A stretch of 64,000 nucleotides of DNA from Chloroflexota bacterium (lineage in GTDB: Bacteria > Chloroflexota > UBA6077 > CF-72). Below, piece after piece: positions 41,992 through 51,324 of the stretch; positions within the stretch are counted from its first letter, which is position 1, and each line of letters opens with the position of its first letter. Below the pieces are notes generated by a model. It did not search any database. It saw only the letters and a list, made by a program, of their open reading frames with translations, and was not told the DNA's origin. The stretch spans positions 1-64,000 of the forward strand of contig JAFAOS010000132.1 of the NCBI GenBank assembly GCA_019247515.1. Reading direction: 5' to 3'. The position numbers and the translations under genes were made by a program.

Positions 41992-43002
41992 ATGCGAGCC
42001 ATCGTTCTGGAGGGTCCGCGTCGAGCGGTCCTCCGCGATGTTCCGGAGCCCCGACGAGCGGTCGGCGAGGTGCTCATCGCGGTTCAGCGCGCCGGCATCT
42101 GCGGCAGCGACGTGGCCGTGTTCAGGGGCGATCGTCCGGTGGAGCATCCGCTGGTGATGGGCCACGAGGCCGTCGGCCGCATTGCCGACCCGGGCGAGTC
42201 CGAGCACACCCCCGGCAGCCGCGTCGTGATCGAGCCGAACATCCCATGCCGACGGTGCGACGTCTGTCGTCGCGGGCACGGCAACGTCTGTCCGAGCAAA
42301 CGTTCGCTGGGTATGAACTGGCCTGGCGTATTTGCGGACCTCATCGCCGTGCCGTCGGAATTCGCCCATCCTTTGCCTGACAGGATCCGCCTCGAGGACG
42401 CGGTCGGCATCGAACCGCTCGCGGTCGCCTGGCACGCGGTCGCCGCCGCGCAGGTTACCGAGGGCAGCCGCGTTGCGCTCATTGGCTGCGGCGCGGAGGG
42501 GCTCTTGCTGGTCCAGGCACTGGTGGCGTGCGGTGCGCGAGTGGTCGCTGCCGATCTGCGTGCCGAGCGACTCGCTCTTGCGCGGCAGCTTGGAGCAGAG
42601 TCGACGGTCCACGTCTCACCGGGGACGCGCGCCAGCGTCGATGCACGCCTCGTGGCGCCGGTCGTGTTCGAAGCGGCGGGTGCTGCCGCGGCGCTGGAGC
42701 TTGCATTGAACGCGGCCGCTCCGGGCGGACGCATCGTTGCGCTGGGACTTGGAGCGTCGACCGCCAATCTCATGCCACTCGATTTCGTCCGCCGCGGCCT
42801 GACACTCATCGGCAGTCTGATCTATGACCATCCCACCGACTTTCAGGCGGCGATCGACATGGTCCACCGAGGAGATATCCAGCCGGCCGCGCTGGTGTCG
42901 CAGGTGATCGACAAACTGGAGGCGCTCCCGGCCATGCTGAGCTCGCTTGCCGCGCATGACACTGACGGCAAAACGGTCGTCGACATTCGGGGGCAGGCAT
43001 GA
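41992..43002 (+). CDS. Zinc-dependent medium-chain alcohol dehydrogenase
   Basis: A 336-residue MDR enzyme. Catalytic zinc ligands are Cys in AGICGSD, and His-Glu in VMGHEAVG. The structural zinc site is CRRCDVCRRGHGNVC. The cofactor domain has ALIGCGAEGLLLVQALVA. The ATG directly abuts the transporter stop, and the 3' end overlaps the next ATG as ATGA, so all three genes are translationally linked. In this context it may oxidise quinate, shikimate or a related cyclitol, taking the place of the usual QsuD-type dehydrogenase. That is inference. Confidence 0.88.
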   Translation: MRAIVLEGPRRAVLRDVPEPRRAVGEVLIAVQRAGICGSDVAVFRGDRPVEHPLVMGHEAVGRIADPGESEHTPGSRVVIEPNIPCRRCDVCRRGHGNVCPSKRSLGMNWPGVFADLIAVPSEFAHPLPDRIRLEDAVGIEPLAVAWHAVAAAQVTEGSRVALIGCGAEGLLLVQALVACGARVVAADLRAERLALARQLGAESTVHVSPGTRASVDARLVAPVVFEAAGAAAALELALNAAAPGGRIVALGLGASTANLMPLDFVRRGLTLIGSLIYDHPTDFQAAIDMVHRGDIQPAALVSQVIDKLEALPAMLSSLAAHDTDGKTVVDIRGQA

Positions 43003-44888
43003 AGCGCTGCATCGCGACGGTGTCGTTGAGTGGCACGTTGGAGGACAAGCTCCGCGCCATCGCCGCGGCTGGCTTCGATGGCGTGGAGGTGTTCGAAAAC
43101 GACCTGGTCAATTCGGGCGCTTCGCCGCGCGAGATCAGCGAACTGGCCGAGAGCCTGGGATTGACCATCGACCTGTTCCAGCCGTTTCGCGACCTGGAGG
43201 GTGTTCCCGACGAGGTCTTTCGCAAAAATCTGGAGCGCATCGAGCGCAAGTTCGACGTGATGGGCGAACTGGGCGCGCCCATGCTGCTGGTGTGCTCGAA
43301 CGTTGGTTCCCAGGCGCTGGCGGACCCGCAGCGTTCGGCGGCGCAGTTGTATGCGGCCGCGGAGCGGGCAGCCCAGCACGGAATTCGCATCGCCTACGAA
43401 GCGCTGGCATGGGGCCGCCACGTGCGCACGTACGCCCAGGCATGGGACCTGGTGCGTCGGGCCGATCACGCGTCACTCGGCGTGTGCGTCGACAGCTTTC
43501 ACACGCTTGCGCTCGGCGATGACCCGCGTGGCATCGCCAGCATTCCAGGCGACAAAATCTTCTTTTTGCAGCTTGCTGACGCACCGAAGCTGCAGATGGA
43601 TCCACTTTCCTGGAGTCGACATTTCCGCTGCTTTCCCGGACAGGGCGAGCTCGACGTGACGGCGCTGGTCGAGCAGGTGCTGTGCAGCGGTTATCGCGGA
43701 CCGCTGTCACTGGAGATTTTCAACGATGTCTTCCGCAGCTCTGACACGCGCCAGACGGCGGTCGATGCGATGCGCTCGCTGTTGTACCTGGAGGAGTCGA
43801 TCGGTGCGCACGACAGCGCGCCTCAGATTGCCGGTCTCGATCGCGTGCAACCGCCGCCTCCGCAGCGCCTGAACGGAGTCGGCTTCCTGGAGTTCGCCGT
43901 CGACGCGGACACCGGTCGTGAGCTTGCCGCGTGGTTGACACGACTCGGATTTGCTCAGGTCGGCACGCATCGCTCCAAAGCCGTCACGCTGTTTCGGCAG
44001 GGCCGCATCAATCTGATTCTGAACGCGGAGCCCGATTCCTTCGCCCAGGGCTACTTTCAGATGCACGGCCCGGCGTTATGCGCCATCGCGCTGCGGACCT
44101 CAGACGAGTTCCAGGCGCTCGAGCGCGGCCGCGCGATGCTCGGCATCCAGATCGAGGGGCGCAACGGCCCCAACGAGCGCAACATACCGGCACTCCGCTC
44201 GATCGACGGAAGCCTCCTCTACCTGTTAGGAGGTGATGAGGATTCGGCCGAGCCATTCGCGACCGATTTTCTTGGCGGCGACGTGCCCACCGAGGGTGTT
44301 GGCCTGCGGCGCGTCGACCACATCGCCATGGCGCTGCCACCCGAAAGCATGAACGCCTGGATCCTCTTTTACCGCTCGATTCTCGGACTGGAGCCGCAGC
44401 CGGTCGTCGAGCAGGCGGAGCTGTACGGGCTGATGCGCAGCCGGGCAATGGTCGCCCCGTCTGGCCGCGTGCGCATGACCCTGAATGCCTCCGAGGGACG
44501 CAATTCGATGATGGCCCGCTCCCTGTCGGCGTTCTCGGGTTCTGGCGTACATCACATCGCTCTGGAGTGCGACGATATCTTTGCCAGCATCGAAGGCCTT
44601 CAGGCGAACGGGATCGAGTTCCTGATGACGCCAGCGAACTACTATGACGACCTGGCGGCCCGACTGGACCTGCCTGAAGAGCTGGTCGATCGCTTGCGGA
44701 CGTACGGCATCCTGTACGACCGATCCACGGGAGGTGAGTTCTTTCACATACCGACCGAAACGTTCAAAGGCCGCTTCTCGTTCGAGATCGTGCAGCGGGC
44801 AGGCGATTATGCCGGTCACGGAGAACCCAATGCCCCGGCCTTTCTCGCCGCGCAGGCGCGCAGCCTGCTCGAGCCAATTGCCAGATAG
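42999..44888 (+). CDS. qsuB: 3-dehydroshikimate dehydratase fused to HPPD-like VOC domain (QsuB type)
   Basis: The N-terminal 280 residues are a TIM-barrel of the AP-endonuclease/xylose isomerase type. Four metal ligands occur at E134 (AYEALAWGR), D165 (CVDSFHT), Q191 (FFLQLADA) and E239 (LSLEIFND), the same ligands known from dehydroshikimate dehydratases. The C-terminal 340 residues are a duplicated VOC fold like 4-hydroxyphenylpyruvate dioxygenase (VDHIAMALP, VHHIALECDD, and RFSFEIVQR). QsuB-type enzymes convert dehydroshikimate to protocatechuate; the role of the HPPD-like half is not settled. It overlaps the dehydrogenase gene by four bases. The symbol reflects family resemblance. Confidence 0.88.
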   Translation: MKRCIATVSLSGTLEDKLRAIAAAGFDGVEVFENDLVNSGASPREISELAESLGLTIDLFQPFRDLEGVPDEVFRKNLERIERKFDVMGELGAPMLLVCSNVGSQALADPQRSAAQLYAAAERAAQHGIRIAYEALAWGRHVRTYAQAWDLVRRADHASLGVCVDSFHTLALGDDPRGIASIPGDKIFFLQLADAPKLQMDPLSWSRHFRCFPGQGELDVTALVEQVLCSGYRGPLSLEIFNDVFRSSDTRQTAVDAMRSLLYLEESIGAHDSAPQIAGLDRVQPPPPQRLNGVGFLEFAVDADTGRELAAWLTRLGFAQVGTHRSKAVTLFRQGRINLILNAEPDSFAQGYFQMHGPALCAIALRTSDEFQALERGRAMLGIQIEGRNGPNERNIPALRSIDGSLLYLLGGDEDSAEPFATDFLGGDVPTEGVGLRRVDHIAMALPPESMNAWILFYRSILGLEPQPVVEQAELYGLMRSRAMVAPSGRVRMTLNASEGRNSMMARSLSAFSGSGVHHIALECDDIFASIEGLQANGIEFLMTPANYYDDLAARLDLPEELVDRLRTYGILYDRSTGGEFFHIPTETFKGRFSFEIVQRAGDYAGHGEPNAPAFLAAQARSLLEPIAR

Positions 44889-44890
44889 CA

Positions 44891-45004
44891 GGTGCCGGCA
44901 CCTCGAACGTGGCGGCCACAAACGTGAGCTTGCGCCGTCTGAGCAACGCAGGTTCAGTGAGTTCCACCTACGGTGGAGCCCTTGGAAAGGTTTCATCGAC
45001 CTGC
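44891..45004 (+). repeat. Dispersed intergenic repeat, copy B
   Basis: This copy begins GGTGCCGGCACCTCGAA two bases after the qsuB-like stop codon. It includes GTGGCGGCCACAAACGTGAG, AACGCAGGTTCAGTGA and CCACC-TAC-GGTGG. It matches copies A and C over the whole length. The left end lacks the GAAGAAT present in the others. Together with a little flank it fills the 221-bp gap before the lipoprotein gene. Confidence 0.8.
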
Positions 45005-45109
45005 TAAGGGGGCGCCACGAACAATGAACACCGCCTGGCACGCGCGCGGGCCGCGGGGGATGACATGCAACCTCAACACGGTTTTGGACAACGAGAAGGT
45101 TCTGGCGTG

Positions 45110-46702
45110 ATGTTGAGCCGGCGTGCGCTCCTCGAGGCCGTCGGCTCCGGAGCGGGCATTGCTCTGCTGGCCGCTTGCACGCCAAACACGCCAGGCGCGG
45201 CACCGACTTCTGCGCCCGCGCAAACCCCCGTGTCGGCTGGCGCCGCGCCCGCCGTGCAGAGCAAGCCGGGTGGCTCGGTGAAGCTCGGCGTCACCGCGGA
45301 GCTGCCTAACCTCGAATCGCACCAGATGTCGCCCTCCACCTTCAACGTGGTCTATCAGGTGCACGACCGGCTGGTCGAATACGACGCCAACCGACAGCCG
45401 GTCGGTCAGCTGGCGGAGAGCTGGGACTTCAGCCCTGACCGACGCCAGGTCACCTTCAAGCTCCGCCAGGGCGTCAAGTTTCACTCCGGCCGCGAATTTA
45501 CGAGCGCGGATATCCCACCCAATGTCAAACACGCCGCGGACCCCAAGACGGGTATCGGCAATCTCTCGGTGATGAGCCAGTGGATCACCGATATTCAGAC
45601 TCCGGACAAGTACACCGCTGTTCTCGTGACCGACCAGCCACGTCCCAGCTTGTTCGACTACCTCCAGTTCCTCAACATCACCGACCCCGAAACGCTGCAA
45701 GGTCCAGACGCGGGTACCAAACTTGTCGGCACCGGTCCGTACACGTTCGTCGAGTGGGTGCAGGGCGACCACGTCACGCTTCGCAAGAATGCCAACTACT
45801 GGAAATCGGGCACTCCCAGCCTGGACGAGCAGGAGTTCCGGATCTTTTCAGATCCGCAGGCGATGGTAGTACAGCTGGAAGCCAGCGCCATCGACGGGGT
45901 GATCGCCGCGCCGTTGCGCGACCTCGCCCGCCTGAAAGACGACCCGAACTACCATTACTTCCCGAACCAGGCCGCGGGTACGTACACCCTGATCGTGGCG
46001 AATACGACCCAGCCGCCCCTGGACAAAAAGGAAGTTCGTCAAGCGGTCAACTACGCGCTCGACCGCAAGCGCATCGCCGATAACGTCTATCTCGGTCTGT
46101 ATGGGCCGCCGAAAGCGTTGCCGTGGACGCCGCAGAACCCGGCCTACGATGCGGCCAAAAACGCGGCCTACGGCTACGACCTGGACAAAGCAAAATCGCT
46201 TTTGCAGCAGGCCGGCGTCTCCAACGCCCAGTTCGACATGATCATGCCCGCCGGATCCGCCGAGTATGCCAGTGTTGCGCAGATCATCCAGGCTGATCTC
46301 GCGACACTCGGAATTCAGGTCGGTCTCAAGCCGCTCGAGACGGCGGCCTTCAATCAGGCCGGCTTGAGCAAACAGGGTTTCGGCCTTATCCAGGACGGCT
46401 CCCTGTTCGCGCAGCTTCTGCCAAGCGCCATTACCGTGTTGAGCAGCTTTTATCAGCCGTCGGCGCCCAAGACGGGCCTCGTGAGCGATCAGTACACCCA
46501 GCTTGTCAACTCGCTCAGCGTCGAGCTCGACCCCGCCAAACAAAAGGCGCTGTACGACCAGTTGAACGATTTTCTAATCGATCAGTCGCACATCATGCCA
46601 CTGGTAGCCACCATCGGTAGCGTGCTGGCGCGCGCCAACCTCAATGGAGTTGGCTGGATGAGCTACGAAGGCATCGACATGCGCGGCGCGTCGCTATCTT
46701 GA
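45110..46702 (+). CDS. SBP_bac_5 ABC transporter substrate-binding lipoprotein
   Basis: The ATG at 45110 begins a twin-arginine-like leader (LSRRALLEAVGSG) with lipobox LLAAC. An in-frame ATG at 45065 would add a charged N-terminus, so I rejected it. The mature part has LRQGVKFHSGREFTSADIPP and KEVRQAVNYALDRKRIADNV. It is a close paralogue of the protein at 30156. No permease or ATPase gene is nearby. Its position after the shikimate-type operon and before a hydrolase may mean it feeds the same pathway, or simply that these proteins are scattered in the genome. Confidence 0.9.
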   Translation: MLSRRALLEAVGSGAGIALLAACTPNTPGAAPTSAPAQTPVSAGAAPAVQSKPGGSVKLGVTAELPNLESHQMSPSTFNVVYQVHDRLVEYDANRQPVGQLAESWDFSPDRRQVTFKLRQGVKFHSGREFTSADIPPNVKHAADPKTGIGNLSVMSQWITDIQTPDKYTAVLVTDQPRPSLFDYLQFLNITDPETLQGPDAGTKLVGTGPYTFVEWVQGDHVTLRKNANYWKSGTPSLDEQEFRIFSDPQAMVVQLEASAIDGVIAAPLRDLARLKDDPNYHYFPNQAAGTYTLIVANTTQPPLDKKEVRQAVNYALDRKRIADNVYLGLYGPPKALPWTPQNPAYDAAKNAAYGYDLDKAKSLLQQAGVSNAQFDMIMPAGSAEYASVAQIIQADLATLGIQVGLKPLETAAFNQAGLSKQGFGLIQDGSLFAQLLPSAITVLSSFYQPSAPKTGLVSDQYTQLVNSLSVELDPAKQKALYDQLNDFLIDQSHIMPLVATIGSVLARANLNGVGWMSYEGIDMRGASLS

Positions 46703-46731
46703 ACCCCAGCACCTGAGAGGACCGTTCCCCG

Positions 46732-47520
46732 ATGCCATGGACGCAAGTCGGCCCCACTGATATCCACTATGAGGACCGCGGCAACGGAACCCCGCTGGTC
46801 TTCATTCACGGCGCGCTCTCGAGCGCGGAAACCTGGTACCGCCACGTCGATTACTTCATGGACAGGTGTCGTGTACTTGCCTACGATACCGTCAATCACG
46901 GCTTGTCCTCGAATTCACCCCGCGACGAACCGGAGCCGGACCGCGTTGATGAGCTGGAGGGATTCCTGAGCGCTGTCGGCGCCGATCGGCCCGTTCTGGC
47001 GGGTCAATCGATGGGCGGGATGACGATTATCCGGTGGGCCGTTCGCCACCCGGATCAAGCGCGGGCGCTGATCATCTCCGGCATGGGAATTCGCACCGAG
47101 CCGCGGCGCGGACCGTCCCCGCTCCTCCAACCGGTGGACAATGACACATTGTTCCTCGGCGTGGCCGAGTCGTTCACGCCCGAGTTCTACGCGGCCGAAC
47201 CGCTGCTCGTCGATCGCTACATTCGTGTGCGATCGACCGCGGTACGGCTCGAGGCCCAGCGGCATCCGCGCGAAGCGACGCAGGTCAATCCAGCTTGGGA
47301 CGCGGACGTTCTCGCCGAGGGCGCGAAGCGCATCGGTTCGCCGATGTTGATCATCGTGGGAGCGCTGGACAATCTACGGCCAGCCGCCGAACGGCTGCAC
47401 GAGGTGGTGTCGGGGTCGCGCTTGTGCGTTATCGAGGGCGCCGCGCACAGCGCGCATTACGAGAAGTTCGACGAGTACGCGCGGCTGGTGAGCGGCTTCA
47501 TGGGCGAGCACGGACTGTAA
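46732..47520 (+). CDS. Alpha/beta hydrolase
   Basis: A 262-residue hydrolase with oxyanion HG in FIHGALSS, nucleophile Ser in AGQSMGGM, Asp in GALDNLRP and His in EGAAHSAHYE. The N-terminal GPTDIHYEDRGNGTPLVF is typical of the esterase/3-oxoadipate enol-lactonase-like group. GAGAGGACC precedes the ATG. It follows the lipoprotein gene by 29 bp and is probably co-transcribed with it. The ester or lactone it cleaves is unknown. Confidence 0.9.
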   Translation: MPWTQVGPTDIHYEDRGNGTPLVFIHGALSSAETWYRHVDYFMDRCRVLAYDTVNHGLSSNSPRDEPEPDRVDELEGFLSAVGADRPVLAGQSMGGMTIIRWAVRHPDQARALIISGMGIRTEPRRGPSPLLQPVDNDTLFLGVAESFTPEFYAAEPLLVDRYIRVRSTAVRLEAQRHPREATQVNPAWDADVLAEGAKRIGSPMLIIVGALDNLRPAAERLHEVVSGSRLCVIEGAAHSAHYEKFDEYARLVSGFMGEHGL

Positions 47521-47545
47521 CCACCACCGCGACGGACAGCAGTGT

Positions 47546-47551
47546 TATCGT
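47546..47551 (+). promoter_or_regulatory. -10-like box (TATCGT) before a leaderless start
   Basis: TATCGT is followed by seven bases and the ATG at 47559. The gene has no Shine-Dalgarno, so a leaderless transcript is likely. The box is weaker than the others in the window. Confidence 0.35.
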
Positions 47552-47558
47552 GCGTCTC

Positions 47559-48812
47559 ATGAGGGCGCCTGTCGTTCTTTTGGGCACCCTTGTCCTGCTG
47601 CTGTCGGTCGCACCGCCGACTCTTGCGGCGCCCCGACAGGGGCACCAGGGGCTTCAGGGTGGCTGGGCCGTCGACGATGGCGGCCATCTGAATTTCCCGC
47701 ACTCCCTGCGGAGCGAACTGCCATTCATCCAGCAGGGCGGCGCGGGAGTGTTGCGGCTGAACTTCCGCCTCGGCGCGTGCTTTGCGGATTGGACTTCTGC
47801 CGGATGCGCGGGAGCCGACGGTGCGAATGCGCTGGCCGTGTACGACAGTCTGGTCAACGAGGCGATCAACACCTACCACCTCAAGGTGATTGGACTGATC
47901 TCCAACGAGGCGTGGCAGGGTGATCAGACGCAATGGACCGCCAACAATGCGGAGTTGAACGTTTCCGGCACCGGTGACAACGCGTACATCCAGAACTTCG
48001 GCACGAACGCGGCGGGCGTCCTTGCAAGCCACTTCGCGGGGCGTATCGCCACGTGGGAAGTCTGGAACGAACCCAATGCGTACACGGCCACCGGTCCCGT
48101 CGCGGGCGAATTCAGCGGCGGTAGCTTCATTTATCCATCCAACTTCGCGTGGTTGCTGAAGCGTTCGTACGCCGCCATCAAGGCCGCCGAGCCAGGGACC
48201 TCGTCGACGGTGATCAGTGGCGGATTGCTCGGCACGGACGTCGGTGGCGCGACCGTTACGCTGGTCCAGCCGAACGGAGCGCGCCAGACAGTCACCAAGA
48301 AAAGCGGCTCCGGCATACCGACGGCGAACGCCGGAACGACGTGCGCGAGCAGTGTCCCGAGCGGCGGCGACTACCTGTGCAACACTTATCGCATGGGCCA
48401 ACAGGAGGCTGGCTGGAGTGCCGGCGCCTACCCGCTGGACAGCGTTGGACAGCATCTGTACATCGACCAGGGTGGCGTCACGTCCAGTTCCAAGATCGCC
48501 AGCTATCTCCAGGATCTGCGTGGTGCCTACCTGGCCTTCGAGGGTAACCGGACCGCGAAGAAGACCGAGATTACCGAATTCGGCTGGGTGGCCAATCCCG
48601 GTGATACCGGGTACCAGACGGAGGCGAGCAACCAGGCCTCGAACGTCCAGATCGCGTACTCCACTTTTCGCGGCACCAGTTACGTACTCCGCGCGGATTA
48701 CTTTGTCGCCCAGGACGTGCCGGAAGGCAACGTGTTCTATGGCCTCGTGCAGGGTGACGGAGTGACGTACAAGCCCGCGTTCGGCGCATATCAACGCTAC
48801 GCCAGCTATTAG
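47559..48812 (+). CDS. Secreted glycoside hydrolase (clan A TIM-barrel)
   Basis: A signal peptide (MRAPVVLLGTLVLLLSVA, cleaved near TLAA) is followed by a TIM-barrel glycosidase of about 395 residues. The acid/base Glu lies in TWEVWNEPNAY and the nucleophile Glu in KTEITEFGW, as in clan GH-A (GH5/GH39-like). The early LQGGWAVDDGGHLNFPHSLR and GQHLYIDQGG motifs belong to the barrel core. It probably cuts an extracellular polysaccharide; the exact family and substrate cannot be fixed without a search. Confidence 0.82.
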   Translation: MRAPVVLLGTLVLLLSVAPPTLAAPRQGHQGLQGGWAVDDGGHLNFPHSLRSELPFIQQGGAGVLRLNFRLGACFADWTSAGCAGADGANALAVYDSLVNEAINTYHLKVIGLISNEAWQGDQTQWTANNAELNVSGTGDNAYIQNFGTNAAGVLASHFAGRIATWEVWNEPNAYTATGPVAGEFSGGSFIYPSNFAWLLKRSYAAIKAAEPGTSSTVISGGLLGTDVGGATVTLVQPNGARQTVTKKSGSGIPTANAGTTCASSVPSGGDYLCNTYRMGQQEAGWSAGAYPLDSVGQHLYIDQGGVTSSSKIASYLQDLRGAYLAFEGNRTAKKTEITEFGWVANPGDTGYQTEASNQASNVQIAYSTFRGTSYVLRADYFVAQDVPEGNVFYGLVQGDGVTYKPAFGAYQRYASY

Positions 48813-49041
48813 TCGCCGATCGCAGCGCACGCTCGGGCGCGGCTGAACTGCGTCTCCACCGGTCCCGTGTAGAGCGCGCCGCCCGCCGGGGGACGACCCC
48901 GAGTGGGTGCGCACGATGGACGAGATGGACGTGTTGCACCATGACGCGCGCGAGCGCGATACGCTGTACCCTCGGGGGTGGCGAGGTGGGCGATCCGAGT
49001 CGCGCTTCAGGCCATGCGTTCCGCCTGAAATATCCGGGGCG

Positions 49042-50453
49042 GTGCTAGTGTCGTCTCGGCGCTGGCTGCCTGGCCTGACGTTGGCGCTGGTGCTGCTGGT
49101 GCTCGGCGCTTTTGTCGCGGCTCAGCCGGCGCTGCCTCAGACGCAGCCCGCTCCCGGGCTCAATCTCGCGTGCGCGCCCGATGCGAATGGGAACGCCGTC
49201 TTCACATTGACATCGTCGGCCAGCCCGGGGACGACGGTCAGCGGCACTTACAGCATCACGTCGGGCGGCCCTGCAAACTGGCGTTCTCACTCACCGGGCC
49301 GAGTAGCGTGTCTGCCGTTGGCCCGGCCGGATCGAGCCTGACCGCAACGTTCACGAGCCCGGATGGCACGCCACAATCGGTCCTGGCCAGTTGTGCGTCG
49401 GCCGCGACGCCGACGGTCATCAACACGCCTGGTCCACCCACCGCCACACCAGTAGCCACGCTGACGCCGACGGCCACGGCTACGCCGGCGGGGTATCAGG
49501 TGATCACCGTCCAGAAGGCGATGTGCAACAGGATCAACTCCAATACCAATTCGTGTAACGGGAGTGACGCGAGCCTGACCGGCTACACGGTCACCTATGA
49601 CGTTTATGTCGGCGCCACCCCGGCTACCCGGCGTGCCTTACGCTGAATGTGACCGGGCAGGCGGGCAACCCGGTACTCGGATTCAACAACGTGCGCGCGA
49701 CCGCCACGTCGATTTTAACGGGAATTCCGTCTTCACGCTGGCGTCATCCGCCAGCCCCGGCGCGGTCGTCAACGGCACCTACACCATCACGCCAGGCGGG
49801 CCCACAAATGCGGCGTTCTCACTCACTGGAACGAGCAGCGTGACGGTGAGCGGTCCACCGGGATCGACGCTGACGGCGACGTTCACAAACCCGGATGGCA
49901 CGACGAGGACGGCCAGCTGCGCCGCGCCGCTGGCGACGCCGACCGCCACGGCGACGCCAACGCCGACGGCAACGAATACGCCGGTGCCTCCAACCGATAC
50001 GCCAACGCCAACGGCGACGAATACGCCGGTGCCGAGCGCCACGGCGACGCCTACCAGACCGTGACGGTGACGCCAACGGGCGTGAAGGCGACGACGCCTG
50101 TTGCGACCAGTACGCCCGTGCCGACAAGCACGCCCAGGCCGTCGAGCCAATCGGCGCCCGCCAGCACACCGGGAGCGACGAACACAGCGGGCCGAACGGG
50201 CGCACCGTCGCCGACCAACGCGCCCGGACTCAGCAGCACACCGGAACTTACCAACACACCTCGAGTGACCAGCGCACCGGGCCCCACCAACACGCCGGCG
50301 CCGACCAGCACAGCCGAAGTCACCACCACACCAGGACCCAGCAGCACGCCGGAACCCACGGAGACGCCGCACGCCACCGACACACCCCGACCCACCGACA
50401 CGCCACGACCCACTGACACTCCGCGACCCACCGAAGAGCGGTCGAACGACTGA
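49042..50453 (+). pseudogene. Secreted duplicated-domain Thr/Pro-rich protein broken by several frameshifts
   Basis: A signal segment (RRWLPGLTLALVLLVLGAFV) starts at GTG 49042 or 49048. Two copies of a beta-rich module follow. The first has NAVFTLTSSASPGTTVSGTY and, after a frame change near 49275, AFSLTGPSSV; the second has NSVFTLASSASPGAVVNGTY with GGPTNAAFSLTGTSSV in one frame. Alignment of the two shows a one-base deletion in the first. Further frame changes occur near 49615, 49700 and 50060. A Thr/Pro linker and a tail with three TPRPT(D/E) units end at 50453. Surface attachment or a spacer role is possible. Decay or base-calling error cannot be told apart. Confidence 0.6.
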
Positions 50454-50667
50454 GACCAGTGGCCGGTTCCCGAGCGCGGCGTACCTGGAGCGGTGAGTTC
50501 CGTAAGTTCCGGGCCCTGTGCAAGCGAGGGTCTCATCCTGAGCGCAGGGAAGGATCCGTGACTCCGGCGCTAATTACGAGACGCGGATTCTTCGCCTTCG
50601 GCTCCCACGAAAAAATGTCCGTGGACAGGTCTTGTGACGACCCACTACGGAATAATTCGGACTGCCC

Positions 50668-51141
50668 TCAAGTGGCGGCCGCGCTTGCCGCGCGTGTCCT
50701 GGCGATCAGCGTCCACAGGTGCGCCAGTAACGCAATGATCAGCAGGGTCTCAACCGTTTTGGAGAAGTACCCCAGTCCTCGAGGATTCGGACCGCCGATG
50801 CTCAGCCATCCGCCGAAGATGACCGCGACGTAGAGGATGAACGCGACGTCCACCAGCCACGCCCAACTGCCAAGCCGCGGCGCGACGAACCAGAAAATCA
50901 GCAGCAGCACGATGTAGCCGCACAGGTTCAGGACGAACAACTGGTTCAATGGCAGCGGAAACTGTGGTGGTCCGCCACCCCCGCCCGCCGGGGGCGGTGC
51001 TCCAGGCGGAGGTCCGAGCGAGCCGAACAGATTGCCCCGAAACAGAACGTAGTCCAGGCTGAAGTGCAGCAATCCGTCGATCAGCGCGAGGATCGTGATC
51101 ACAATCGCGAGAAGGCGGGTTGTGGATTCGACCGATCTCAA
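50668..51141 (-). CDS. Four-helix membrane protein of unknown function
   Basis: The 157-residue protein has hydrophobic segments at LLAIVITILALIDGLLHFSL, LFVLNLCGYIVLLLIFWFVA, WLVDVAFILYVAVIFGGW and TLLIIALLAHLWTLIA. A Pro/Gly-rich loop (GPPPGAPPPAGGGGGPP) lies between helices one and two, likely outside the membrane. The listed start is TTG; there is no better in-frame start nearby. I do not recognise a family. The 214 bp before it (50454-50667) show nothing I can identify. Confidence 0.65.
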   Translation of the reverse strand: MRSVESTTRLLAIVITILALIDGLLHFSLDYVLFRGNLFGSLGPPPGAPPPAGGGGGPPQFPLPLNQLFVLNLCGYIVLLLIFWFVAPRLGSWAWLVDVAFILYVAVIFGGWLSIGGPNPRGLGYFSKTVETLLIIALLAHLWTLIARTRAASAAAT

Positions 51142-51324
51142 GATACGGCCAGTCTAGCGCCACGCGCTGATCCTGTCGCAAAAATCGTCGCGGCCGTCGC
51201 TCCAGGGCAAATGGCTCGAAAGGTGCGGTACTGGGCATGTTCGCGGTCCTGACCGCGCGTGTTTCCCTGGCGCTCCGCTCGATTCGGCCTCGTCGCCGGC
51301 GACCACGCGCCTGGCAGCGTGAGT

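Noticed and set aside
47457-48914. Reverse 485-aa frame opposite the glycoside hydrolase
   Set aside because: Arg/Val-rich shadow frame; the forward gene has signal peptide and catalytic motifs.
50382-50435. CRISPR-like or satellite repeats
   Set aside because: These are three 18-bp units coding TPRPT(D/E) in a low-complexity tail, with no spacers.
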